From Puffinus mauretanicus (Eukaryota > Chordata > Aves > Procellariiformes > Procellariidae): DNA of 64,000 bases. The notes under the pieces were generated by a model. That model ran no database searches. It had not been told where the DNA came from and saw only the letters and a list, made by a program, of their open reading frames with translations. Numbering within the stretch: position 1 is the first letter of the stretch; every line of letters starts with the position of its first letter. Location: assembly GCA_023333565.1 (NCBI GenBank), contig JAJKFH010001315.1, forward strand, positions 2,518,501-2,582,500, in the 5' to 3' direction. Of this stretch, positions 1-13,571 are shown in pieces. The position numbers were made by a program, and so were the translations under genes.

Positions 1-1128
1 CCATCCTCAACTATGAAGGCATGAGAGAGGGCTATCTTTGACACTTCTATTCAGGAGACGCTGAGTACTAAAAGATCATAAGTCCCATTAGAAAGGAAGG
101 CACTGACTTTTATTATTATTATTTTTAAGAGCATGTTTACCCTGACCTCTTCTTTTCTCATGAAGATAGCCTATTCTGCCCTGTTATCAGTTTGCTTCAA
201 GTATGCTTGACACTTTACATTTGGCTAAAGAAACCGGGATTTTTAAGTCCTTTTGCCAAAGGACTATGAGTTTGCCCAGAAGAAAAGTCATAATCGCTTT
301 TTATAAGTAGCTCTAAAGCTGTTTCAGTTAATTGGCATATCTGACGCAGTTCTTGTATCACATAAATCTGTCCAATCCCTTTCCAGTGTGCAGTTACTAT
401 AGCCAACTGTAAAGAGGATCAAATACAGTATAAAGCAGACTACCAGAATGAGCTGTGTTCTGATACCAAAATTCAACATCTTATGATACTACTTGGGCAA
501 CTCCAGACAATCTAATGAGCCAAGTCTGGCACAAATATACAACAAAACCCCCCACTGACACTGACATCCCTAAGTTTAAACAGACTAGCTAGACAAAGGA
601 TGACAAAAGAAAGCGTTATGCAAGAGATTTATAGAGAAAGTGTGGAAACACAGAAAAAGACTTATTCAAGTTCATGTACTAAGTTAGTGGCCAAACCCGA
701 AAGTTAATCCATATTTCTTTAGTCTATGTTTATAACAGAGACCAAATCTAGTCTGATCCAGAAGATTTAACCTAACAAATCTATTGCCCTTTTGTATTCA
801 AAGTCAGACTTGGGTGTCTGTAGATTGAGTGAGGCAGTAGCTGACAAGGGAACTTGGAGTTAAGAGTGCCAAGTTCTTCTTTTCTTTTCCTTTATTGGGA
901 GCCAAATTCTGCTAGCATTGAGCAGAGAAAGTTAAGAAAACAATCCTCAGCTCATACTGGAGTTTGCCTCACTGTAATGGAGGGGAGGAGGTAAACTACA
1001 GTTCTAGTCTTAAAGGGGAAGTTGTAGCTGTTAGCTGCAACTTCATAACCGAAACTGCGCGTGGACACAGAACTGTACTCCTCCCTTATGCCTATGGGAG
1101 GCAATGGCTAACAGCATCCCTTTCCCAG

Positions 1129-1339
1129 ATGAGATGTGAATTTGCCACTTCAGCAATGAAGAAAAGAAGATATGTGCACTTGGCTTTGATTTCAGCAGAG
1201 AAGTGGCACCGAATGGCTCAGAGGCAATTAAGAGCATCTCTCGAACGTGACTCTTGGCTGCAACTCAGCAGCTGTTCAAAGAGTAGAACAGAGCTGAATG
1301 AAGTGGACAAACTTACCACTCACCATGGGACCTCTGCAG
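1129..1339 (+). other. weak candidate exon (unidentified)
   Basis: A pyrimidine-rich stretch ending in CCCAG at 1124-1128 precedes an ATG at 1129. The same frame stays open to a donor-like GCAG|GTAAAA at 1336-1345, giving 211 bp. The frame is open for 138 codons overall (964-1380), the longest open frame outside the repeats. The predicted peptide is rich in Ser, Lys and Arg and matches no family I recognise. A chance ORF, a long non-coding RNA exon or an old decayed repeat are all at least as likely as a coding exon. Confidence 0.15.
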
Positions 1340-4300
1340 GTAAAAGCTGTAATGAGAGCTTTAGTAATCTGAATATATGATAAGTTAGAGTACAAACCCA
1401 GGCTCTCTGTTGGGTTTAGCAGAGAACATAAACAAAGCTTAAATCTCAAATCAGTACCTTAACTGAAAGACCAGTTTCCTGTGGCACAATACTCTGTTTT
1501 ATAGTACCCTGATGACCAATCCTCAAAGGAACTCAACACGCCAACTTCATTATAAAATCAATGAATCAAAGGCATTCAGCACCTTACAGGACCTATGATT
1601 GGTAAGAAAGCTTTAGACTCTCTTCTTGTTATCGTGACAGATAAGACTCTACAAAAATCACAAGGAGAAAACAGACCATCAGTCATTCAGTAATTATATA
1701 GCAACTGCAAGGCCATTTAGTTATTGTGGGATAAGCAATAGAATGCTTAATAATTTAACCAATTACCATTCATTATAATAGCCAGGTTGGCATTGATGAT
1801 CCACAGGGGTCTCACCTGCCTCTTCACAGACCCAACATTTAATGTTGCCATAGTAATGTTGTTCACACCTCTCCAGTTCAACTTCTGTCAGTCTTCCGTG
1901 TAAACTCCTATTTCTAGAACTATCAAGAAAAGGCTTACAAAAGAAGTACAAATTATATAATGCCCCGCTGAAGGTCATTTTTATGGCACCTTTTTATTCT
2001 GACAGGTCTACTATTGCCTCATCCATGGGTCCAAAATTTGTTTTCAATGTGCTATACTTATTTGACTGATATATTTAAGATATAAATGAGAAGGTATAGC
2101 TCTGCTGGCCACAAGATTGAAATCTACTGCACTTACACTGTGGTGCATTAAAATGACTGAACAAGAGTGTTCATCATGTTTCGTACTGACTAACCTAAGC
2201 ATAATGATAGTTTGCCTTTTTTTTTTTTTTTAATGGCTATAGTCATTACAGTCACATCTGGTGGATAAATATCCTATTGCTGTTCTCCTATAGAAAACAG
2301 CAGTTGAATAACATTCAGAAATCTTTGAGTGAATCTATTAAACCTAACATAATATAGCAGTATGTTGTTGTCTTGGTTTTTAGGGTGCTTTGGGGTTTTT
2401 TTCCTAATTGTTTTTAGGAACACAGGCACAAAAAAGGAAACATGAAGTCTGACACATAATATTTGTACCCAAATCCACTAAGTCTTTCCATTGTCTTTGA
2501 TAGGCTTACTATGACACTTTCACTCAGGAAGAGACTTGTGAGAGACACAAATCATTTAACTACTTATAACTTCTTATTCAAAAAGGGAAAGGCTACCTGT
2601 CATTCTTTATAATCATATTTACATTCTCAAATCCAGTTTTCAATCTCATCACTTCTGTTGTACTCATTTGAGCCTAAAAAGCCTGAAATCCTGGACAACA
2701 TTATTTCAGGAAAATTTGTCTGGGCACAGACTTAGGTATTCTGGCTCATTTATAGTTCAAGGTCTGTTACAAACCCAAAACTCAGGGTAAATCTGTGAAA
2801 AGAATGTACAGAGGCTGAGTTAACCTGGTCCTAACTTTATCAAAGAAGTTGATTCAGGGCTTTGATTCATGCCGTGTGAAAAGTATGGTATTGTTTGTTT
2901 AAATGGGATAATAAAGGAATTATTAATTTCACTTTCACATTTTAGGTAAAGTTTAAAGAAAATGGGGACTGTGAACCTACAAAGAATGAAACTAAAATAA
3001 GCAACCGGGAAATAAAATCACTGACGTGACATGCTGAAGATTATATTTTACTATAACATCTAGTTATTCTAAAGAATAACTTTAAAGATTATTCTCTAGA
3101 CTATGGAATTGGAAGAGTCAGAAGAGACAATGCAGTTATGTGAACATGCCAAGGTGAAGCAAGACACCTGTGCCTCCTGTAAAGGAACAGCTCTGCAGGC
3201 TAGCAAAAATACCTCATCAACAATCAGAACTACATCTTACATCATTCTTCAGATTTGTTACATAGTACAGCCATTTTACGATGTTTTGTCCTCAGGAGGC
3301 TTTATGGACCTTTACTCACAGCATTCTTCTGGCTGTTCTGACCCAAATTCTGCTAAATTCAGTTCATGCAATTCCTCTGGTTTATGTGCGTTGCACAATA
3401 TCCTACCTACAAAATTTAGAACAGCAGCTAGTATCGGAATACAGTGCTGATACTATGTAAAGAGCTGAAGCTGGAAAAAAAGGCAATTTAAAAAGGGAGT
3501 AGGGAACATGAAGAGAGAGCTGGGAAATAAAATCTTTAAAATATAGACGAGTGCAGGATCTCTCTCCCACAAACTTATTTTGGCTTAAGAGATGCTAGCA
3601 GGTGGCAGATATGTGACTGTGTGGTTGTCAGTCAGACCAGAACTTTTCCTAGTGTTCCTTAAATGAAGTGTCTCTCAGAGGAACCATACAAAGTAATTAT
3701 GGTAGGTACTTAAGCAAATGGACTGTTAATAACCAGATAGAGGTGATAAGCCTCCCAGGCCAGCTGGAGACCTGCTAGTGAAAAAGAGGAAGGAACTGAG
3801 GAGTAGAATCCGTTTTAGTAGGGAAAAGGATTCTGTAAAATATTGGCTGATCTCATTTGTACAAAAAAAAAAAAAGTCATCAACAAGCAATCTCATTGAT
3901 ACTGAAATCTGCTAGCTATCTTCAGTATCCTGCTTCTAAATTGCTGGCTGAAATAATTCATAACTAATTTGTTTCATTGTCCTAGAAGAATTGATGGAAT
4001 TTTTTTTTTTTTTTAAGTTGATGCATGGCATTACTCTCTTTCAAAACTTCCTCTGCTTTCCACAATATATCCCTAGTCTCTGAAGAACTGTAATTGCTAT
4101 CAAAGGATATTTACCCAGCACACCTTGTGGTGATCTCCCTAATGGGCCATAAAAATCTCAGAAAAGGCTCTGAAATACTAAATGTGGAAATACTGGGAAA
4201 CTTTTTCAGTGTAGTGCTTAACAGCAGTCGAGAGAAGAAATGAAAAGTGCAATGAGATCCAGGCTTACATCATTAAACAGCAGATACTAGAAATGTATTA

Positions 4301-5837
4301 CTACACTGTCTGGACAGTTCTAATGAACTACAGAAGGGACACAAGAACATCCAGGACTAGGGTCCTGGATAGGGAAGATCAAATTAATTATCATAATATT
4401 ATTTCTTAGTTGTATATGTTATTCTAGACAATATGAGTAAGATTTTTGTGGCTCAGTTTTTATTAAGTCAGACTGAGAGGATCTGGTCACCAAAAAAAAC
4501 TGTCTCCAACTTCAGACTACGGCAGTCTACAGAAGCACTGAGTTCATTGAGCAGCCCAAGGACAAGCTACAGATCTTAACCATTCTTTTGCACAAATCAA
4601 AGTTCCTCCTGTGCTCACTCCGAACTAGCCAGCTACAGTCCACATAGCACTCTTCACACCATACTCAGCCAGTCAGCTCCACAGACAACCTGCCAAAATA
4701 TGTTTGTGCAACAAAAAATGCTTCACTAAATCCCATCCAAGAAGTGTCAATACAAGAAGAGGCCCACTGTGTGACCTTTCAGTCAGTTTACAGATGCACC
4801 TATTTTCTGCCCTTCACCTACTTCCTTTTTTCTTCATATGTCTCTCACTATGCATTCTGTATCCCTACTCAGAATAAAACAAATAAGATTTTTTTTTTAC
4901 AAAAGTTCAGGGTTTAATTCTGCAAGATAATTCCGGGGGGCGGAAGGGGGCAGGGCGGTGGTGTTTGGTTTTTTGTTTGTTTTTTTTAATTCCCTACTTC
5001 TTCCCTCCAAGACATACATGTGATTGAGAGAGTGATTACAAAGAAGTGGTACTCATTACTGTTGCTCGATTCAATCACACCTGATGCACTTTCTAAGTGG
5101 TTTCAGAACAGTAACATTTATGCAAATACCCAATAGAAAGACTGAAACTTGTGAGCTTACTTGGGATTTCCAGGCCTACTGCTGATCATAAGTTAATGCA
5201 TTGACAACATTAGTATACTGCAACATGTAGCCTCATTCATGATTCTTCCCCCTCTACCTTCAGTTTCTGAATACAAAGAGGAAAAATTAGATTCAGATAA
5301 CATTATTACATTTAAAAAGTTGAACACTCAAAAATAAAAATGTTCAGTACTAAAATATCTGACTTATTTAAAAGGAAAGAGTCACAGGAGTTTTTAATGT
5401 AAGTGAAACTTTTTTTTTTAAATGTTGCCTTGTTCTTGAATATGGTTAAACTGTTTTAGCTGATATTCTCAAAAATATTCAGCCTGATGCAGGCAATCAG
5501 CATGCTGAACTTCAAATCAAGCAGCTAATTTTTTTTTCAAAGTTTTAAGCTCCCAAAACATTGTCCCATAACAAAACACTGGCAAACTTCGCAACAGACA
5601 GAGGTACCAAGCAATACACATAGATGTTCTTTGACAAAGAGAGTACAATACTAAGGGAGACACAAATACAAAAATTGATGTTTATTATCACTGGAATTTT
5701 AAAATACTTGCTGGGATTATATAGGATATGGTGAGGTTAATAGACTTTGTTCCACATAAAATTCTAACACTTCCGGGTCCCACTGTTATTTTAAAATGCC
5801 TGAACCAATTCATCTAGTTACAGGTTTGCCTAGATTG

Positions 5838-5882
5838 GAGGGGGGAGGGGAGGAGTGGGAGGAGGGGAGCGGGGTGGGTGGG
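5838..5882 (+). other. G-rich run with G-quadruplex potential
   Basis: This is a purine-rich segment with at least five runs of three or more G separated by one to four bases, including GGGGGG, GGGG, GGG, GGGG, GGGG and GGG. It meets the usual pattern for an intramolecular G-quadruplex on the plus strand. It sits in otherwise AT-rich DNA with no promoter or CpG cluster around it. Confidence 0.5.
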
Positions 5883-6659
5883 AAGAAGAGCTGAAGTTGT
5901 TACAGAGGTCAGCTGTTATATGACAGCAAAAGAAAATTCTGAAGACCTATACACATCAGCACAACCCTAACTATATTTCTTCATAGTGTATCCATTAGCA
6001 AAATCACAATGCTTGGAATTTACTGACTCTAGAAGCACAGTGTTTTATAAAGAGGGAGTACCTACAATCGCCATGTTGTATTGTGTCAGACAGCAATGAA
6101 GAGCATTTCAGGTAGCTGAAGTATCTGATAAACCTGTGTATTCCAACCTCACTTAACTTTATGTTCCACTTGCAAAGTTCCTTATAACCGTATCCATGAT
6201 TTCCTAAACCAGCTGTACAGTTTGATAATTATATATGTTTAGCAGACTTTATCCTGAAGTTCTTGCATGTTAAAATGCTCAATTTACAAAACCAAAATAT
6301 ATAGTCAGCTACGTATAACTGGGTGGAAAGGAGAATCATACGTGGTTGTGGAGGGTGTCAAGAGGTGGCCTTCCACTCTGGCATAGCTTCAACAAGGGAT
6401 TGCCACATTTTTAGACTTGTGCACCCACAAATGACGTATCATTTTGAAGGTGAAAGGATAGATCTTCTGCCCTCACCTTAAATCTAAAATAGGCGAACAT
6501 CCTTAGAAAGATTACTACAAACTCTTCCATACATCAAGCTGTTGTGATCTGAAGCTGAAGGCCAGAATCTGTCCTTAGCTATCTGAACAGAAAAGTCAAG
6601 ATCAGTTTTTAATGGCCTGTGAGTGTGCATGAAATTCCAGACTAAATCATGAAAAAATA

Positions 6660-8240
6660 AGGCTTAAAGGCATCTCTGGAGGTCATCTTGAAGCAGAGCT
6701 AATTTCGAAGGCCTTTACTGATACATGGAGTTGTTCCACCCCAGCTACAGGACATTCTATCTGTCTTTTTCAAGTTTCAGTGAGGTCTTTGTCAGTCCAT
6801 TTCTCCAGCCCAGTAAGGTTCCTCTGAATGGCTGTCTACACCTTCATCATAGCAACCACTCCCCCAAATTCTGGGTCATTCATGAACTTGATGAGAACGA
6901 ATTCCAGTGTGTTGTGCAGGTCATTGATGAGGATATTAAAAAGCATCAGCCCCATAGGAAGGCCACTCATAACCAGCTGCAATTAAGACTTTGAACTATT
7001 GACCACTACCATTTTACCCCAATAGTCCAACCACTTTGTAGTCCACCCATCCAGCCCATGTCTCTCAAATGTGGCTATAAGGATACTGTGCAAAGATGTG
7101 AAAAGCCCTGCTAAAGTCAAGGTAATGCAGACGGCTCTTCCAATTTTCTACAGATTCAATCATCTTCTCATAGAAGGCAATGAGGTTGATCAGAAATCAC
7201 TTGCTCTTGGTAAGTCTATGCAGACTGTTCCCAACCATCTTCTTGTCTTTCATGTGCTTGGTTTCCATAAAGATTTTTGATGTTATTTTCTTAGGCTGAC
7301 CAGCCTGTTGTTCCTCAGAACCTCTTTCTTGCCTATTTGTGAACATGGGCATAGCATTTGCCTTTCTGCAGACCTCAGGGACTTTCCCCAGTGAGCACTA
7401 CCTTTCCAAGAAGGCAGAGGCCTCCTAAATGAGTCAGCCAGCTCCATCAGCACCCTCAGATGCATTCCATCTGGCTCCATGGACTTGAAGGCATTCTTAG
7501 TTAAACTCTAGTTCAATCTTCCTCTGCCATGGGTAGTACCTTTCTCTCCCAGACTTTGCTACTAGGCCCAGAGACCTGTAAATCTAGAGAGCAGATCGTG
7601 ATAGTAAGGACTGAGAAAATAAGGCACTGAGTAGCCCACCACAAGGTTACCACCCCCATTCAGCTGTGGGACAAGAATTTTCTTTGTCTTCATTTTTGTT
7701 GCTGATGTACCTGTAGAAGACCCTGATGTCTCGTATCTCTTGCCAGCTTTATCTCCATCCAAGTTGTGGCCTACCTAATTACATTCTCATGGCTGCAAGC
7801 AGGCTTCTCTTTCACAGCCCGTCCCTGTTCCACCTTTCACACACTTCTTTTTTACATTTCAGCCTTGTCAGTTCACTGTTCAATTAAGATGGCCTTCTTC
7901 CACACCTGCTCATTTTCTTGTCCACTGGAATAGGTCATTGTTGTGCTTTGAGATGGTTGCCCTTCATAATTAAACAATTTCTCTGCCCTGAAGGGCAGCC
8001 TCCCATGGGACCCCACATTCCAGTTCTTTAAATAAGCTGAAGCACTGTGAACACCAAGGGGTTTATTCTCCTGCTTACATGCATCACTTCCCTCCAGATC
8101 TTAAATTCCACCATTTCCTGGTCACTGCAGCAAAGGCTGCCATTGACTGTCATCTCAACTAGTTCTTCTTTATTCATGAGTAGCAGATCTAGCAGAGCAC
8201 CTCACCTAGTCAGCTTTCCCAGAAGATGTATGAAAAAAAA
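6660..8240 (-). mobile_element. CR1 LINE, old decayed copy (antisense)
   Basis: Read on the minus strand, this is a 5'-truncated CR1. At its left, a short piece near 6670-6700 resembles the CR1 3' end. Then come decayed reverse transcriptase blocks: the motif B region reads SGLPMGLMLFNILINDL, and the active-site motif C, usually FADD, reads FMND (about 6880-6960). At its right, the C-terminal part of the endonuclease appears near 8095-8240, where the usual SDH catalytic triplet reads SDQ. Many stops and frameshifts remove any coding potential. It is clearly older than the other CR1 copies here. Boundaries are approximate. Confidence 0.85.
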
Positions 8241-11200
8241 TCATCTTGTACATTATTCAGTACTTTTGACTTTCTGTCTTCCTTTGGAAAGTGTTAAGAA
8301 AAAAGCACCTCATCTTTTAAAGAAGTTATTTTGTCAAAAACAGACAGTGCTTGTCTCATGTATCATACTTTTTTCCTTTAACATTTTCAACAATATAAAC
8401 CTCTGGGTTTCCAGGGAAATATTTCATGAAAAAACCTTACTCTTTGTTTTTATTTGCATGTTGAATTGCAAGTGTATTATTTTATGCTTCCCTCAGAGGT
8501 TAGTTCAAAACCAGCATCTTCAGTGGGGCTGACGAGCAGCACGGTAATACGTATGCATGTCTCTCCCTTCCCTCAGGATCTTGATCTAAATGAAATTACA
8601 GTTAGAAATTTTTTGATGAAATCGACAGGATATTAGTTGTGAAAAAACTCTCACATTGTTTTTACAAATCCCAAAGTAAAAATGAGTAAATAGTATTTTT
8701 TATATATATAGAATGGTCACTGAGGTCTTTTAATGAATTTGCTTGACCCAAACTGTTGCGTGACTTAAGTTACATGGTATTCATTCTGTAATGACCACTA
8801 AGAAGACTTGGGCATAAGCAGGCACCCATGAGGAGAAGTATCAGGTTTAAGGCATCTAAATAACAATGTTCCAATTCCAAAGGTGTTCATTCACATGAAA
8901 TTCTCATTTCAGCCCTGATCTTGCAAAGAGCTAAATAGTGTACCTTAGTTTAGACCATGCAAATTTTTTCAGATGATCTGGAATGCTTAAAATTCATGTC
9001 CATTACTTTTCAAGGTAAGCGTCATTGTCCGCACCTTTTTAATCACATGCTTTTAGTCAGATTTTTGAGACAGACTGATGATAATAGGAATTTAAAGTAT
9101 TGAACTCTGACTCTAATCACACCTTTTCTGTATCTTTCTCATATTTTTCAAGAAATACAAGTAATTTATCTCAGATTTTAAATCTCCAGGCCATAGAAAA
9201 TAGACAGGCCATAGAAACAACAGGTCATAAAAAAAAAGAAAACTGGACAAAAAATTCAGTAACTATTTGACTAATGTATACGCTCCAAAAATTTGTGACC
9301 TTTCTGTCCTCCTCAAACTCCATGGACTTTTTTTCCTTTGAAAGGAGAAGAGACAAACAAACAGACAAAAATTTGCAAGAAATCACCATTTTACAAGCTA
9401 TTTCCTCAGCTTTTGCAGTGGACTGAAATAACATAGACTTTGAATTGCTTTAACGGTATTTCTAGAGGTCAGTGCTTCTGACACTGCCTTGGTGAACGAT
9501 CTATCCATTCTGTGTTTTCTGATGTAAAGCCAAGTAGCTGCCTGTGGCAAAACTTACAGTCAGATATTCTAGAATTGTTCTTCCAGAGTATTGTAGATCA
9601 CTTTGTAAAGTAAAAGCCTGAAAATGCTAGATAATTTCAGAGGCTCAGCACTGGTCTGCTAATATACCAGGAAGAATAAGCAATTATGATTTTCATCTAA
9701 GCAACATATGCTGTTTGCTGTCCTGTTCTGAACAGCTGTAGGTTAGATGCTGTTAAGATTAGGCCCCTTCTCTCCTCCATATTTCAAAATTCAAATTAAA
9801 CTAAAATAACAGCACCTGCTGAACAAAAACACTATTTCAAAATGTGTACTTGCACACAATTACTATGAAGAGGCTGGCCACCATTGTTACCAGTCTATTC
9901 TTTCTGAATGGAAATGGCAGAGAAGTTTTCGATGCAGCTGCAGCTCTTCAATTGTATAACTAGTGCTGGCCCCAAGCCAACCCTCAAGAACTCAAGTGGC
10001 ACCAAAAGATACTATATTGATTTGCAATCGAACATAATAGGCCATCAGCTTAATTATTACTGAAGTGACAAGGTTCTGGATATTTCATATTTATATTTCT
10101 GAGGCCTGTGAAAGATGAATGTAAATCTTTTAAATGCCTACATTTGCATATCTTCAGAAGGGTTGAGTGCTCTTACTGTATTCACAGCCTGTGAAAGACC
10201 TAAAGGACTGGCTGTTCAACTCAGGTTGCTAGATCACAGAGTCACTTACTTGTATAAGGAAACAAGGCTATAAAACTAAACACATTCCTACAGGAAAATA
10301 TCCCCAGATCTCTTGTAGACACCAAAAAAATGTATGTTGATCACTAATATCTTCCTCATGGACCTTTTCCTTCCCCTGCTCCCTTAGGGAAAAGATGGCT
10401 TGAGTATAAGAGACTGAATTGGAATAATCTAGCACTGTGAGCATCTCCCAAAATACCTATTGCTCTGGGTTAGTTTTTCCCACTGACTCTCACCATAGCT
10501 TTATGACACAACCTCTGCAAACAGGACTCAACATTTTGAAGAAGTGTATGCTAGGGGAATGCAGGAACATTTACTGGGTAGAGAGTGAGACCAAGACCCA
10601 GGATTTCAATGCTGTCACTAGCCAGCTCTGTCACACTAGGTGGTCGGGTAGCCAACTCCTAATGACATGCTTCTCTTTTTATTAGGAGTATACAACTTTT
10701 GGACTCAGATCCTATAACCCTGACTTACTTAGAATCAGAAAAACAATCATTAAGGCAAGTTGTTTTAATTATATAAAGAACCACTTCTATTTTAATGACC
10801 CTAGAGCCAGTTAACATTTCTACACTTGTCCTGTACCTCTCATCTTCCATACAGGTTCCTCCATAACTAGGTCACATTTTTACTGAGCTCATATATACAC
10901 CAAGCACTGTCTTCTCCCATATTGCTAGCCTCTGAATTGCAATTGTCCTCAAAAGTGTTCTCTTTTGCTTACCATTGGCATTTGCTGTAAATTGCTTTTC
11001 GCATATTGTATGTGGATAGCTGAAAAAAAAAATTGTTTCTCCAGTTCCCAGGGAGATAAACAAGACGCAGGTGAAAACATAGTTATAAATACATTCATTT
11101 TTGGTTTTGTAGGATGGGAGAAAAGATTTGTTGCCTCACTTATGCTCTTATCTCCTGTTAGTAACATTATTCACAGAGAATTTAGGCTTGTATGTTCAAG

Positions 11201-13571
11201 TATCAATGCCCTCTACTGGAGGGAATATGCCTGAACTCCTTATGGTAAGAATCATCTTTTCTAGTGCTATCCATTTGATGACTTTTAATCACTACTTAAA
11301 GAGGAGGCCTGTTCTGAAGCAGACGGTTGAGAAACAGGTTGTCTCTGCATACCTACTGAATCCTATAAGACAGTAACTTTGTTCAACTTCTTAATATTAA
11401 AGAAGTCCAGTACTTTGTTTTCAACTTCCATCAAAAAAAAAAGTTAGGGGAATATGTTTGCCAAATAGAAATGGAACAAGTTTGCAGGAAAATGCTTTTC
11501 TTCCTTGTCCGCTGTCATGTGCATCGCCCCACCCCCCTCCCCTGCAGAAACCAACACCACTCCCCCTCCCCCCTGCCAAACCACCAAACTCTAATGGGTA
11601 AAGTCAAGGTTTTCCAAAACAGCTAATGACTGTATGCGCTTTGCTCTTTGGGAGCTCAGTTATGACACTTCAAGACTATTCTGAGAAGCAGACCAGTTTG
11701 CACATTTCCACTTAAGAGTGTAAACGTAAATACAAACCAGTTCATAACTGAAATCCCATTAAGAACAAAAGGAAAACTAAAAACATCAGACAGGAATTCA
11801 GCTTTGCCATGAGCACATGTTACTAACTCAAAATTCCTGGCTCAATGTCTACTATGGATTTGGGAAAACAGAATGAATTTTAGTCATATTGCTGCAGTGT
11901 AGAGTTGTCTTCCCTTTATTTCTTCCTTCCCTTTCTAGCGTATATCGATGCTGTTTGATTACTTCCTCTTAATAGTATTACAGGAAAGGCAGCTCACAAC
12001 AAACTTGCAATCGCTGTTTGTTATCAAAAGGATTTAAAACAAAGGAAGATGAATTCTCAAATATGATGCAAGCAAACAACATTATATGAACAACTTCGTC
12101 TTCATGCAAAAATGCTTAAATACAAGCATGGTATTCCTGTGAATAAGTGTCTAGGATGAGTGACTCAGATACAGGATTAGTTCGAAAAGTTCAATAGCTT
12201 TCCCTTGGAACTTTGTGTCTAGCCCACATAGTTATCATCTAATAACTGCTATATACTTTGTGAAATGAGTGTCTGATCTCATCTCTTGGAAATAGTAATG
12301 TGTTTATACCTCAAAGACCAGAGTCATATTGTGTGTTCATGAAAGAATACAATGAGATCAGAAACCACCATGCTGATTTGGCTTGTTCTCTGGGTCAGGA
12401 TTGGAGTGTACTGCTGGAAAAATTTGGGGGGCTCTGTGTTTCACTGCTAATAGATGTAATGACTTAGGTAGAAATGTACGTGTCAAAACATTAATAGAGG
12501 ATACTGACATAATTTTGTCACTTATCTTGAAAATAGAATATAATTTCCCAATCAGAAATATTCTATTTTTCCTGTCCGTTTTCTGACAGTAACAGGATGG
12601 TCATGAAAAAATTCAGTTGGATATAGTGCTGTAGAATGTGAGATCTTTTGATGATCATTTTTTAGCCTTACATCTGAAAGATACTAGAAAAGGAGGAAGA
12701 ACATAAAGAGGTTAGGAGAAAGAGAACACACAAGACCGAGACTTATTGAGGAAAAAATGGCTTTTCAAATTTGGAGGCAGTGTCCTGCAATTTCATTTGG
12801 ATAGCCACTTGCTTCAGACTTAACAAAGTAAAGTATTTGAACATTGATGCCAAGAAAGCTGCAAATAACAGACTTCAATTGCATCAAAGGGGCAGTCAGA
12901 CCTACTACAACACGCACCGAAAACACTCCTGTGGGATGACAGCAGTGGTCAGCAAGGAATCAATCACTAAAGACTTCTGCTAGTGCAATCCCTGCAAAGT
13001 GGCCTGGTCTAAAACCAGATTGATAACAAATCACATGCATTATAGTCGTGTAAAAGGAAAAGAGCTGTACAGCAACCACCTGCACAAGCAATTTTGAAAT
13101 GAAAATTGAGCCATTGTTACTAAGTAGCTGAGAATCCAGCTGAGGTTTTTGTTGTTGTTTACAGGAACAACAAAAGCTCACTTAAAATACAGACTGGAAG
13201 TATCAAAAAACCAATGAGAAATTATCGATATTAGTCTTCTATCCCATAGGGCCAAAAGGTATATGTATAATATGAAATATGACTGCTTTGTAATTATAGA
13301 AAAATAATTGCCTTGAGTAGCACAGAATAAATACTCTCTTTGTTTAAAACAAAGAAGAAAAAGAAAAAAAGCACCTTCATATTAGACTTATTCATCAGTA
13401 AATAAAAGGGTACTACTCCTTAAATAATTCATCAATTCATACCTACACAGTGAGATCACTAAGATTTAGTTTTTCTCCATTTCTGTATAGAGTGATGGGT
13501 AACAGATGGTAAGTATGTACAGCTCATTGCAGAGAAGCAGCACAAATAATGTTATGTGTAATGGAGCTAAG
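8241..13571. other. AT-rich non-coding DNA, no gene recognised
   Basis: No gene, RNA gene or named repeat was recognised. There is a short TATATATA tract near 8700-8710 and an imperfect direct repeat of a GCCATAGAAA-type word near 9190-9220. A C-rich tract at 11525-11576 is listed separately. Confidence 0.6.
11525..11576 (-). other. C-rich tract, G-quadruplex potential on minus strand
   Basis: The plus strand has runs of four, six, four, five and six C in about 50 bases, so the minus strand carries at least four G-runs. The central spacer is longer than in a canonical quadruplex, so folding is uncertain. Confidence 0.35.

Larger units (their letters stand above)
1..6655. other. AT-rich non-coding DNA, no gene recognised
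   Basis: No recognisable gene or repeat family was found. Open frames are short and lack homology I can name; the longest are about 138 codons from 964 (not ATG-initiated) and 115 codons from an ATG at 3103. Simple tracts include a TTA-type run near 107-125, a poly-T near 2217-2232 and a poly-T near 4000-4014. A G-rich run at 5838-5882 and an exon-like block at 1129-1339 are listed separately. Base composition fits avian intergenic or intronic DNA. Confidence 0.6.

Noticed and set aside
3103..3450. ATG-initiated 115-codon frame on the plus strand
   Set aside because: No recognisable domain, no promoter or splice context, and the length is possible by chance in 64 kb. The Cys and Ser richness is not a known motif pattern.
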